64,000 nt of DNA. Origin: Sphingomonas sp. S-NIH.Pt15_0812. Its GTDB lineage: Bacteria; Pseudomonadota; Alphaproteobacteria; Sphingomonadales; Sphingomonadaceae. Location of the stretch: the NCBI RefSeq assembly GCF_003951315.1, contig NZ_QLJH01000019.1, forward strand, positions 12,425-76,424, written 5' to 3'. The translations under genes and the position numbers were made by a program. The notes under the pieces were generated by a model, which made no database searches, was not told the DNA's origin, and saw nothing but the letters and a program-made list of their open reading frames with translations. Shown here in pieces: positions 43,319 to 52,276 of the stretch (its first letter is position 1; the number at the start of each line of letters is the position of its first letter).

Positions 43319-46030
43319 TCAGGCGCCGAAGGTGCGCTGCCACCAGCCGCGACGCGGGGCGTCACCGGATGCGGGGGCGGCGTCGGCCTCCGGAGCTTCC
43401 GCGACCGGCTCTTCCGCCACCGCTTCCGGCTCAGGAGCGGGCACAGGCGCTTCGGCCTCCACCTTCTTCTTGCGGACGCGCTTGGGCTTGGCCGGCACCT
43501 CCTCCGCGACCGGTTCGACGACCGGGGCGGGGGCTTCGGTCTCGACCTTCTTCTTGCGGACGCGCTTGGGCTTGGCGGGGGCTTCGGCTTCCGCCTCGAC
43601 CACCGGTGCCGGTGCCGGTGCCGGTGCCGGTGCCGGTGCCGGCTGCGGCGCGACGGCCACTTCGGCGGGAGCCGGTGCCGCCGTCTCGGCGACGGCCGCA
43701 CGCGCACGCGGACGACGACGCGTCTTCGGCGCGGGCGCGGCCTCCTCGACCGGGGCGGCCGGCACGTCGGCCTCGACTTCGGGCTCGACGATGGCGAGCG
43801 CGATCGGGTCGGTCACCGGACCCGAGTCGCCCGCATCGGCGGCTTCCTCGACCTCGACCGCCTGGTCGGTCGATCCCTGCGTCTCGACGCCGTCCTGGCG
43901 ACGGCCACCGCGGCGGCCGCGACGACCGCGACGACGACGGCGACCGCCTTCGCCCTCGGCATCGCCCTGCGCCTGGGGCTCGTCGGCCTCGGTCGTCTCC
44001 GTATCGCTATCGGCCTCGTCCTCGACCGACTCCGGCTCGACGCCGTTCTCGTCGGTTTCGTCCTCGGACTCGGCACCGGTCTCGTTCGGGTCCTCGCCCT
44101 CGTCGCCCCGGTTGCCACGACGCCCGCGGCGGCGACGGCGGCGCTTGCCACGGCCCTCGCCCTCGCTGTCGTTGCGCGCCGGACGCGGAGCGGGCTCCGC
44201 CTCTTCCAGCTCCTCCTCTTCCTCGATCTCCTCCTCCTCGATGAACTCCTCCTCGTCTTCCTCGACGACGAGTTCATCGATGCGCGGCGCATAGGCCGGC
44301 GGCGGACCGGAGACGTCGACCGTCATCCGCGCGCCCTCTTCCTCGCGATCGGGCAGCACCTCGATCGAGACGCCGTAACGCTCCTCGACTTCGGCGATGT
44401 CGGCGCGCTTGCGGTTGAGGACGTAGATCGCCGCCTCCTGTGACGCGCGCAGCGTCAGCAGCGAGCCACGGCCGCGCGCCGCTTCTTCCTCCAACAGGCG
44501 CAGCGCCGACAGGCCCGCCGACGAGGCGGTGCGGACCAGCCCGGTGCCCTCGCAATGCGGGCAGGCGCGGGTCGACGCTTCCAGCACGCCGGTACGCAGG
44601 CGCTGGCGGCTCATCTCCATCAGGCCGAAGCTGGAGATGCGGCCGACCTGGATGCGCGCCCGATCGTTCTTCAGCGCCTCCTTCATCGCCTTCTCGACCT
44701 TCCGGACGTTGGACGAATGGTCCATGTCGATGAAGTCGATGACGACCAGGCCCGCCATGTCGCGCAGGCGCAGCTGGCGCGCGATCTCCTGCGCCGCTTC
44801 CAGATTGGTCGCGGTCGCGGTCTGCTCGATATTATGCTCGCGGGTCGAACGGCCGGAGTTGATGTCGATCGACACCAAAGCCTCGGTCGGGTTGATGACC
44901 AGATAGCCCCCCGACTTCAGCTGGACGACCGGATTGTACATCGCCGCCAGCTGGTCCTCGACATGCGCGCGTTGGAACAGCGGCACGGCGTCGGCATATT
45001 GCTTCACCTTGCGCGCATGGGCCGGCATCAACAGCCGCATGAAGTCCTTGGCGTGGCGATAACCTTCCTCGCCCTCGACGATGACTTCGTCGATGTCCTT
45101 GTTGTAGATGTCGCGGATCGCGCGCTTGATCAGGTCGCTGTCGCCATAGACCAGGGCGGGCGCGGAGGAGGTCAGCGTCTTGTCGCGGATTTCGTCCCAC
45201 AGGCGCGCCAGATAGTCGAAGTCGCGCTTGATCTCGACCTTGGTGCGCTGCAGCCCGGCGGTGCGGACGATGCAGCCCATCGACGAGGGCAGCTGCAGAT
45301 CGGCCATGATCGACTTCAGCCGCTTGCGATCGGCTGCGTTCGAGATCTTGCGGCTGATGCCGCCGCCATGCGACGTGTTGGGCATCAGCACGCAATAGCG
45401 GCCGGCCAGCGACAGATAGGTGGTCAGCGCCGCGCCCTTGTTGCCGCGCTCTTCCTTGACGACCTGGACCAGCAGCACCTGGCGGCGGCGGATCACGTCC
45501 TGGATCTTGTAGCGGCGGCGCAGGTTCATGCGACGCTGGCGCAGCGCCTCGACCTGATCGTCATTGACGCCGCCCTTGGCGGGACGGCGGCGCGGACGCT
45601 CGGCCGACTCGCCGCCCTCTTCGTCCTCGGACTCGGACGCGTCGTCGTCATAGCCCGACTCGTCGTCGAACTCCTCGTCCTCGTCATGATCGTCGTCGTC
45701 ATGCGCATCCTGCTCGGCGCGCAGCGCGGCCTCCTCGGCGGCGTGCTCGGCCTCTTCGCGCAGCAGCGCGTCGCGATCCTCCTTGGGGATCTGGTAATAA
45801 TCCGGGTGGATCTCGGAAAAGGCCAGGAAGCCGTGGCGGTTGCCGCCATAGTCGACGAACGCCGCCTGCAGCGACGGCTCGACGCGCGTCACCTTGGCGA
45901 GGTAGATATTGCCCTTGAGCTGCTTGCGCTCGGCGGATTCGAAATCGAACTCTTCGATCCGGTTACCTTGTACGACGGCGACCCGGGTCTCCTCCCGGTG
46001 GCGTGCGTCGATCAGCATACGCGTGGTCAT
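43319..46030 (-). CDS. rne: Ribonuclease E
   Basis: Endonuclease of the RNA degradosome. 903 residues from ATG 46030 (MTTRMLIDARHREETRVAVV) with GGAGA upstream; the codons before it are non-coding. The S1 domain is interrupted by an Asp/Glu-rich insert at about 91-145, as known for alphaproteobacterial RNase E. DNase-I-like catalytic region VVIDFIDMDHSSNVRKVEKA; Zn-link CPHC in STRACPHCEGTGLV. The C-terminal third is disordered: acidic blocks, RRRRRRGRRG basic patches, and two copies of PAKPKRVRKKKVE, probable RNA- and protein-binding sites. Confidence 0.96.
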   Translation of the reverse strand: MTTRMLIDARHREETRVAVVQGNRIEEFDFESAERKQLKGNIYLAKVTRVEPSLQAAFVDYGGNRHGFLAFSEIHPDYYQIPKEDRDALLREEAEHAAEEAALRAEQDAHDDDDHDEDEEFDDESGYDDDASESEDEEGGESAERPRRRPAKGGVNDDQVEALRQRRMNLRRRYKIQDVIRRRQVLLVQVVKEERGNKGAALTTYLSLAGRYCVLMPNTSHGGGISRKISNAADRKRLKSIMADLQLPSSMGCIVRTAGLQRTKVEIKRDFDYLARLWDEIRDKTLTSSAPALVYGDSDLIKRAIRDIYNKDIDEVIVEGEEGYRHAKDFMRLLMPAHARKVKQYADAVPLFQRAHVEDQLAAMYNPVVQLKSGGYLVINPTEALVSIDINSGRSTREHNIEQTATATNLEAAQEIARQLRLRDMAGLVVIDFIDMDHSSNVRKVEKAMKEALKNDRARIQVGRISSFGLMEMSRQRLRTGVLEASTRACPHCEGTGLVRTASSAGLSALRLLEEEAARGRGSLLTLRASQEAAIYVLNRKRADIAEVEERYGVSIEVLPDREEEGARMTVDVSGPPPAYAPRIDELVVEEDEEEFIEEEEIEEEEELEEAEPAPRPARNDSEGEGRGKRRRRRRGRRGNRGDEGEDPNETGAESEDETDENGVEPESVEDEADSDTETTEADEPQAQGDAEGEGGRRRRRGRRGRRGGRRQDGVETQGSTDQAVEVEEAADAGDSGPVTDPIALAIVEPEVEADVPAAPVEEAAPAPKTRRRPRARAAVAETAAPAPAEVAVAPQPAPAPAPAPAPAPVVEAEAEAPAKPKRVRKKKVETEAPAPVVEPVAEEVPAKPKRVRKKKVEAEAPVPAPEPEAVAEEPVAEAPEADAAPASGDAPRRGWWQRTFGA
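43603..43642. repeat. Hexanucleotide tandem repeat (GGTGCC) inside rne
   Basis: About 6.5 uninterrupted copies of GGTGCC (minus strand GGCACC) encode a Pro-Ala run in the RNase E tail. Six-base units keep the frame, so slippage would alter linker length only. Confidence 0.85.
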
Positions 46031-46543
46031 CAAACGGTCTCCACGCGCGCGTCGGGCCGGGCCCTCGCGCGCGATGATAATGCGCGCCCGGGCCGATGGC
46101 GGCGGGGGCGCGAAGGTGGCGATAAAGCGCGTCTGCTCGCTTGGCTTGCCGGGGCATCTGGCCCTGCGGCGGGCCCGCCACCGCGACGCCGCCGGCAAAA
46201 GCCGGGCGGATCAGCGGGAACGGGAATTGCATCATGCGAGCGTCAACCTGGATTGGCCCGTCGGGATCGACGGGCGGGCACGCCGGTGGCGCTCAACGGG
46301 TTGCGAGACGACACACGGGTACGGTACAGACGCTAGCATCGCGCGGCGCGCTTCGCAACCGGTCGTATCCTGCGTTACTCCGGGGTCGACAGGGGTCTTC
46401 AGGCCGGGTTAACGCCGGTCGGTCGATGGGGCGCAACGCTCGCGAAATATTAAGCATATCCATCACAGGGATGGAATCGTGCGGCGCATCGCCGCAGCGC
46501 CCTTCATCAGGCAAGGGCCGGTGACGAAAGGGGTTTGGTGACG
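46031..46543. promoter_or_regulatory. Divergent rne/amidase promoter region
   Basis: 513 bases without a supported gene. It must contain the rne promoter and leader (minus) and the amidase promoter (plus). A hairpin CCCGTCG-GGAT-CGACGGG is near 46257-46274. RNase E leaders are autoregulatory in enterobacteria; whether that holds here is unknown. Confidence 0.45.
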
Positions 46544-47395
46544 ATGGTTTTGCGCTGGACCTCGGCAGGCGGGATGCTGGCGATGGCGACGCTCGGCTGG
46601 CATGCGCTGCCGGTGCACGCCGCCCCGCCGCCCGGCGCGCGCGTGTCGGTGACGCTGCCCAAGGTCCATGCCGCGCCGCTGCCCAAGGTGCGCGGCGAGG
46701 CGGGACGGCCGCTGGTGGTGATCGATGCGGGCCATGGTGGCGTCGATCCCGGCGCGATCAACCGCGCCAACGGCCTGCGCGAGAAGGACGTGACGCTGAA
46801 GATCGCCAAGGCGATCCGCGACGAGCTGCTCGACAGCGGCCGGGTGCGGGTGGCGCTGACCCGGGACGACGATCATTATCTGGTGCTGCGCGAACGCTAT
46901 GGCATCGCCCGCCGGCTGCGCGCCGACCTGTTCATCTCGATCCATTGCGACAGCGTCGGCGTGGGCGATGCCACCGGCGCATCGGTCTATACCCTGTCCG
47001 AGGTGGCGTCCGACAAGGAGGCGGCGCGGCTGGCGGCGCGCGAGAACAAGGCGGACGTGATCGCCGGCGTCAATCTGGGCGAGGCGGGCGAGGACGTGTC
47101 CTCGATCCTGATCGACCTGACCCAGCGGGAGACGATGAACGCCTCCGCCAATTTCGCCCGGCTGCTGGGCCGGGAGGCCAAGCCGCTGGTGCCGATGAAG
47201 CCCAATTTCCACCGCATGGCGAGCCTGATGGTGCTGAAGGCGCCGGACATGCCGTCGATCCTGTTCGAGACGGGCTATATCTCCAACCCCGTCGACGCCG
47301 CCTTTCTGGACAGTGGCGAGGGGCGGCAGCGCATCGCCGAGGGGGTGCGCCGCGCGGTGGAGGTGCATTTCGCGCGGCGGATGGTCACGCGCTGA
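46544..47395 (+). CDS. N-acetylmuramoyl-L-alanine amidase, AmiC-like
   Basis: Cleaves the amide between MurNAc and the peptide stem in septal peptidoglycan. 283 residues if ATG 46544 is used (GAAAGGGG about ten bases before); GTG 46538 and TTG 46535 are alternatives. Signal peptide ending HALPVHAAP. The amidase_3 fold shows zinc His in VVIDAGHGGVDPGA, Glu in NGLREKDVTL, His in LFISIHCDSV and the C-terminal SILFETGYISNPVDA. No AMIN domain is present. It acts in the periplasm. Confidence 0.92.
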   Translation: MVLRWTSAGGMLAMATLGWHALPVHAAPPPGARVSVTLPKVHAAPLPKVRGEAGRPLVVIDAGHGGVDPGAINRANGLREKDVTLKIAKAIRDELLDSGRVRVALTRDDDHYLVLRERYGIARRLRADLFISIHCDSVGVGDATGASVYTLSEVASDKEAARLAARENKADVIAGVNLGEAGEDVSSILIDLTQRETMNASANFARLLGREAKPLVPMKPNFHRMASLMVLKAPDMPSILFETGYISNPVDAAFLDSGEGRQRIAEGVRRAVEVHFARRMVTR

Positions 47396-47476
47396 TCCCG
47401 ATCATCGGCCGAACGGCTGGCGTTCAGGCGGAAAGCGCGATTATGCTGTCCGCTCAAGGCGGATGGGGATCGGGAT

Positions 47477-49330
47477 ATGGACGGCAATCGGCGCGCGCTT
47501 CTGACGGGCGCGGGCGCGCTGGGACTGACGGCGGTGCTGCCGCGCGGTCTGGCGCGGGCGCAGGGGACGGAGGCGGCACCGGGCGATGCGGAGGCGGAGA
47601 CTCTGCTCGCCGGCCTGGCGGAGGAGCTGCTGGCCGACTGGCCCGAGGCGGCGCTGAGCCTGGGGCTGGACCGCGACGCACGCGCGCCGCTGCGCGCGAA
47701 GCTGGCGGATCGCAGCGCGGCGGCGGACGCGGCGCGGCGCGACCGCTGCACCGCGCATCTGGCGCAGCTTCGCCGGATCGACCGCAGCCGCCTGTCGCCT
47801 ACGGTCGCGATCGATGTCGACACCACCGACACCGCCTATGCGCTGGCGCAGGAGGGCTGGCGGACGATGCCGGTCGGCGAGGTGGCGGTGCTCGACCCCT
47901 CCGCCAGTTTCCGCAGCACGCCCTATATCGTCTCGCAGCTCGGCGGCGCCTATGCCGATGTGCCCGACCTGCTGGAGACCAAGCATGACGTGGCCAGCGC
48001 CGCCGATGCGGAGGCCTATTGCGACCGGCTGACCGCCTATGCCCGTGCGGTGGACGGCGAGACCGGCCGCATCCGCGCCGATGCCGCGCGCGGCGCGATC
48101 CCGCCCGTGCTGGTCATCGACCTGACCGCCGGGCAGTTGCGGGGGATCCGCGCGACGCCCGCCGCCGGGTGGGGGATCGTCACCAGCTTCGCCGCCAAAT
48201 GCGCCAAGGCCGGCCTGCCGCCGCGCCATGCCGAACGCGCCGCGCGGCTGTGCGCCGAGATGGTGGCCCCGGCGCTCGACCGGCAGATCGCCGCCTTCGC
48301 CGCGCTCCGCCCCCAGGCGAGCCCGGAACCCGGACTGTGGCAGCGCCCGCATGGCGAGGATTATTATCGCTGGCTGGTCCGCGCCGGCACCACCACCACC
48401 GAGACGCCGGAGGCGATCCATGCCCTCGGCCTGGAGCAGAACCGCGCGATCAATGCCGAGATCGACACGCTGCTGAAGGCGCAGGGCCTGTCCAAGGGCA
48501 GTGTCGGCGAGCGGCTGACCGCGCTCAGCCACCGGCCCGACCTGCTGTTCAGCAACGACGATGCCGGGCGCGCCAAGCTGCTCGCCTATCTGAACGGCCG
48601 CATCGCCGATGTGCGCACGCGCCTGCCCCGCGCCTTCGGCACGCTGGTGAAGGGCCATCTGGTGATCCGCCGCGTGCCGCCCGCGATCCAGGACGGCGCG
48701 CCCAACGGCTATGCCGGACCCGGCTCGATGGACGGGTCGCAACCCGGCATCTATTACATCAACCTGAAATCGACCGCGACCTGGCCGCGCTATTCGCTGC
48801 CGACGCTCTGCTATCATGAGGGGATACCGGGCCATGTCTGGCAGGGCGAATATAGCTATCGCCTGCCGCTGATCCGCTCGCTGCTCGCCTTCAACGCCTA
48901 TTCGGAAGGCTGGGCGCTCTATGCCGAGCAGCTGGCCAGCGAACTGGGCGTCTATGACGACGATCCGCTGGGCCGGATCGGTTACCTCCAGTCGATGAAC
49001 TTCCGCGCGTGCCGGCTGGTGGTCGATACCGGCCTCCATGCCAAGCGCTGGAGCTTCGACCGGGCGGTATCCTGGTTCCAGGGCGCGACGGGGATGCCGG
49101 TCGGACAGCTCACCGCCGAGGTGCAGCGCTATTGCGCGATGCCGGGCCAGGCCTGCGGCTACAAGATGGGGCATAACGAGATCAACCGGCTGCGCGTCAA
49201 GGCGCAGGCCGCGCTGGGGCGGCGCTACGACCTCAAGGCGTTCGACGATGTCGTGGTCGGCACCGGCAACGTGCCGCTGACCCTGCTGGAGCGGGTGGTC
49301 GACCGCTACATCGCGTCGGCGCGCGCCTGA
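47477..49330 (+). CDS. DUF885-family putative metallopeptidase, exported
   Basis: 617 residues. A Tat-like leader (DGNRRALLTGAGALGLTAVLP) ends near ARAQ. The C-terminal half holds HEGIPGH in LCYHEGIPGHVWQGE with a second Glu in YSEGWALYAEQLASELG, the HExxxxH-plus-E arrangement of DUF885 proteins, which are thought to be carboxypeptidase-like zinc enzymes. MGHNEINRLRVKA is also typical. Substrate unknown. It ends one base before the convergent aspartyl-protease gene. Confidence 0.88.
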   Translation: MDGNRRALLTGAGALGLTAVLPRGLARAQGTEAAPGDAEAETLLAGLAEELLADWPEAALSLGLDRDARAPLRAKLADRSAAADAARRDRCTAHLAQLRRIDRSRLSPTVAIDVDTTDTAYALAQEGWRTMPVGEVAVLDPSASFRSTPYIVSQLGGAYADVPDLLETKHDVASAADAEAYCDRLTAYARAVDGETGRIRADAARGAIPPVLVIDLTAGQLRGIRATPAAGWGIVTSFAAKCAKAGLPPRHAERAARLCAEMVAPALDRQIAAFAALRPQASPEPGLWQRPHGEDYYRWLVRAGTTTTETPEAIHALGLEQNRAINAEIDTLLKAQGLSKGSVGERLTALSHRPDLLFSNDDAGRAKLLAYLNGRIADVRTRLPRAFGTLVKGHLVIRRVPPAIQDGAPNGYAGPGSMDGSQPGIYYINLKSTATWPRYSLPTLCYHEGIPGHVWQGEYSYRLPLIRSLLAFNAYSEGWALYAEQLASELGVYDDDPLGRIGYLQSMNFRACRLVVDTGLHAKRWSFDRAVSWFQGATGMPVGQLTAEVQRYCAMPGQACGYKMGHNEINRLRVKAQAALGRRYDLKAFDDVVVGTGNVPLTLLERVVDRYIASARA

Positions 49331-50509
49331 TCAGTAGAAGCGGCGCAGCACCAGCTTGCGGGGGCGGCCGCTACACGGCGTCAGCATCACGACCGTGCCC
49401 GGCGCGCCCGCCGACCAGCGGGCGAGCGGGCTGCTGGTGTAGTCGGGCCCGATCGGCTGGCCGTCGACCGCGCAGATCGTGTCGCCGATCGCCCAGCCGC
49501 TCGTCTCCGCCGGGCCGCCGCGCATGACGTGCAGCACCTTCAGCCGGTCGCGCTCCAGCCCGAGCAGCAGGCCGCTGGTCGAGCGCAGCACCGGCGGCAT
49601 GTCGGGCCGGGGATTGAGCACCATCCGGCCCGCGCGCGGGTCGAGCAGCACGCGGTAGCGCGACAGGAAGCCGGTGCCGATCCGCCCGGCGACTCCGATC
49701 GCCTCCGAGAAGCCGCCCACCGGCTCGATCCGCATCTCGACATCCTGCGCGTTCAGCTCGCCCAGCCGGACGGAGGGGACGATCGCCAGACCCGTCACCA
49801 CCGGTCCCGCCAGGCCGAAGGCGATGGCGGTGGTGCGCGGCAGCTTGCCCAGGCCGCCGCTGCGCCACTCGCCCTCGGTGATGGTCATCGACGATCCGTC
49901 GCCGGTATCGACGATCATCGGCGATAAGCGCTTCGTCCCCAGCGTGATCGCGCTTTCATAGACGTTGCGCGCGGGCGAGATCGACAGCGGCGCGATCTTG
50001 CCGGGAAAGGGCATCCGCCCCGATCGGATCAGGCGGAAGCGGTTGGCGGCATAGTCGATGTCGAGCGCCTGCCCCGCCAGCAGGTCGCGCCCGACCAGCA
50101 GGTCGACCGACTCGGCGCTGCCGGTGGCGAGCGCGGGCAGGGTGGCGACCGCCAGCCCGCCGCCGCGCCGGGTCAGGCCGCCCAGCGTCAGCGACCGGGT
50201 CGGCATCCAGCCGATCGGCACCGCGCCGCCGATCGCGCTCGCCTGGCCGCCCGGCGCGATCGTCGCGCCGCGCGTGACGGGCGACGTCCGCGACAGCAGC
50301 GAGAAGGACACGCCGGTGTCGAGGATCGCGGTCACCGGCCGGCCGTTCACCGTCATGCGGAAGCGGATCTGGTTGCCGGGCGTCAGCGTGAAGTCGACCC
50401 AGCGTCCTTGCGCATCCGCCGCCAGCCGCACCACGCCGGGGTCGCGCGAGGCGACGGGGACCGGGGCATCGGCGAGCAGCAGGAGCGCGGCAAGGGCTAG
50501 GATACGCAT
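49331..50509 (-). CDS. Retropepsin-like aspartyl protease with PDZ domain, exported
   Basis: 392 residues with a short signal peptide (MRILALAALLLLADAPVPV). Two Asp-Thr-Gly sites are visible, AILDTGVSFSLL near residue 65 and MIVDTGDGSSMT near 200, so both halves of a double aspartyl-protease domain are present in one chain. The C-terminal 80 residues form a PDZ domain (LGLERDRLKVLHVMRGGPAE, GDTICAVDGQPI). Proteins of this layout are common in sphingomonads; substrates are unknown. Probably periplasmic. Confidence 0.85.
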   Translation of the reverse strand: MRILALAALLLLADAPVPVASRDPGVVRLAADAQGRWVDFTLTPGNQIRFRMTVNGRPVTAILDTGVSFSLLSRTSPVTRGATIAPGGQASAIGGAVPIGWMPTRSLTLGGLTRRGGGLAVATLPALATGSAESVDLLVGRDLLAGQALDIDYAANRFRLIRSGRMPFPGKIAPLSISPARNVYESAITLGTKRLSPMIVDTGDGSSMTITEGEWRSGGLGKLPRTTAIAFGLAGPVVTGLAIVPSVRLGELNAQDVEMRIEPVGGFSEAIGVAGRIGTGFLSRYRVLLDPRAGRMVLNPRPDMPPVLRSTSGLLLGLERDRLKVLHVMRGGPAETSGWAIGDTICAVDGQPIGPDYTSSPLARWSAGAPGTVVMLTPCSGRPRKLVLRRFY

Positions 50510-50662
50510 CGACGGTCGCTCCTATCGCAGCCGGCGGGCGGCGTCGTGGCGAAAATCACGGGATGGTGGTCGTTCGGCGAGCCCTTCCCGCCTTGCTGTT
50601 CCCGGCCTTCGCCGGGGAACAGGAAGGGGAACAGGCAAGAGGAAACAGTTCCGGCTCCGTCC

Positions 50663-52195
50663 TTACAGGCACGCCTCCAGAAACGCCTGGTCGAACCCGA
50701 ATTGCCGCGCCTTGTCGAGCGTATAGGGGCGCAGGCCCATCGAGCGATATTCGCCGATGATCTTCCCCTCGGCCGATTCGTCCAGATATTCGAACTTGAA
50801 CAGTTCCTGCGTGACGATCACCGGCCCTTCCATGCCGATCACCTCGGTGACGTTGGTGACGCGGCGCGAACCGTCGCGCAGGCGCTTCACCTGGATGATC
50901 AGGTCGACCGAATCGGCGATCTGGCGGCTGATCGCCTCCTTGGGCACCTTGATGTCCGACATCATCACCATGTTCTCCATCCGCGCCAGCGCCTCGCGCG
51001 GGGAGTTGGAGTGGAGCGTGCACATCGAGCCGTCATGGCCGGTGTTCATCGCCGCCAGCATGTCGAAACATTCCGAGCCGCGGATTTCGCCCAGGATGAT
51101 CCGGTCGGGCCGCATGCGCAGCGCGTTCTTCACCAGGTCGCGGATCGAGATTTCGCCCTGACCCTCCAGATTGGCGGGACGCGTCTCCAGCGGCAGCCAA
51201 TGCGGCTGTTGCAGGCGAAGCTCGGCGGCGTCCTCGATGGTCAGCACGCGCTCGCCCGGGTCGATCATCTTCGACAGGGCGTTGAGCATCGTCGTCTTGC
51301 CCGAACCGGTGCCGCCGGAAATGACGATGTTGAACCGGCTGGCCCCCGCGATCTTCAGCGCGGTCGCCATCTTCGGGCTCATGCTGCCGAAGCCGGCCAT
51401 CATGTCGAGCGTGATCGGCTTGGCGGAGAATTTGCGGATCGAGATGGCGGTGCCGCGCAGGGACAGCGGCGGCACGATGACGTTGACGCGGCTGCCGTCC
51501 TTCAGGCGCGCGTCGGCGAGCGGCGTGGTCTGGTCGACGCGGCGGCCGACCGAATTGACGATGCGCTGCGCGATCTGGAACAGATGCTCCTCGTCGCGGA
51601 ACTGGATCGGCGCGATCTCCAGCCGGCCCTTGCGCTCGACATAGGTCTGCTCGGGGCCGTTGACCATGATGTCGGAGATGTTGGGATCGGCGAGCAGCTC
51701 CTCCAGCGGCCCCAGGCCTAGCAGCTCGTCGACCAGCACCTTTTCCAGCGCGAACTGCTCGCGCCGGTTGAGCGTCAGCTTCAGCTCGGCCAGCACCTCG
51801 CCGATGATCGGGCGGAATTCCTCTGCCAGTTCGTCCTTGCCCAGGGTCGCGGCGGCCTCGGGATCGACGCGCTCCAGCAGGCGGGGCAGCACCTGTTCCT
51901 TGATCTTGTGGACCGATGCCTCGAATCCCTCGACCCGGCTGGTGCCGGCATCGCCCGACGCCGCCTGGCGATCGGCGAGTCGTTGCAGCGCGTCCGCCTG
52001 CGCGGCGGGGATGGCGGCTGTGCCTTCGGCCTCGCCGCCAGGAAGGGGCAGCGATTCGAGCGGCGGGAATTGCGCCCCGCCATCGCCCGTGACCGCGGAC
52101 TCGCGGACCGGCGCGCCGCCCTGCATGGGCCGCGCCACGCCAAAGGCCGGCCGTGCCGGCTGGCCGATCCCGTTACGACGCCCGAACGCGCTCAT
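50663..52195 (-). CDS. cpaF: CpaF/TadA-type secretion ATPase
   Basis: 510 residues. After a 90-residue low-complexity N-terminus comes the helical N-domain (LERVDPEAAATLGKDELAEE), then the ATPase core: LGPLEELLADPNISDIMVNG, Walker A SGGTGSGKTTMLNALS, the Asp box TIEDAAELRLQQ, Walker B RIILGEIRGSE, and the His box MCTLHSNSPREALAR. It powers Flp/Tad-type pilus assembly. No other tad/cpa gene is adjacent, so it is an isolated copy or lies apart from its cluster. Confidence 0.93.
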   Translation of the reverse strand: MSAFGRRNGIGQPARPAFGVARPMQGGAPVRESAVTGDGGAQFPPLESLPLPGGEAEGTAAIPAAQADALQRLADRQAASGDAGTSRVEGFEASVHKIKEQVLPRLLERVDPEAAATLGKDELAEEFRPIIGEVLAELKLTLNRREQFALEKVLVDELLGLGPLEELLADPNISDIMVNGPEQTYVERKGRLEIAPIQFRDEEHLFQIAQRIVNSVGRRVDQTTPLADARLKDGSRVNVIVPPLSLRGTAISIRKFSAKPITLDMMAGFGSMSPKMATALKIAGASRFNIVISGGTGSGKTTMLNALSKMIDPGERVLTIEDAAELRLQQPHWLPLETRPANLEGQGEISIRDLVKNALRMRPDRIILGEIRGSECFDMLAAMNTGHDGSMCTLHSNSPREALARMENMVMMSDIKVPKEAISRQIADSVDLIIQVKRLRDGSRRVTNVTEVIGMEGPVIVTQELFKFEYLDESAEGKIIGEYRSMGLRPYTLDKARQFGFDQAFLEACL

Positions 52196-52276
52196 GCAGC
52201 CTGGTCCCTCATGCTTCCGAACGACTTAGGCGCAAGAATTTACCATTCTCCTAACCACGCCGCCCCGCGACACGGT

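Noticed and set aside
43603..43642. CRISPR or VNTR locus
   Set aside because: Only a six-base in-frame repeat within a gene; no spacers and no cas genes anywhere in the window.
43110..44294. Plus-strand Ser/Arg-rich ORF opposite the RNase E tail
   Set aside because: Translation of the repeat-rich acidic RNase E tail in the antisense frame; no ribosome site and no known protein.
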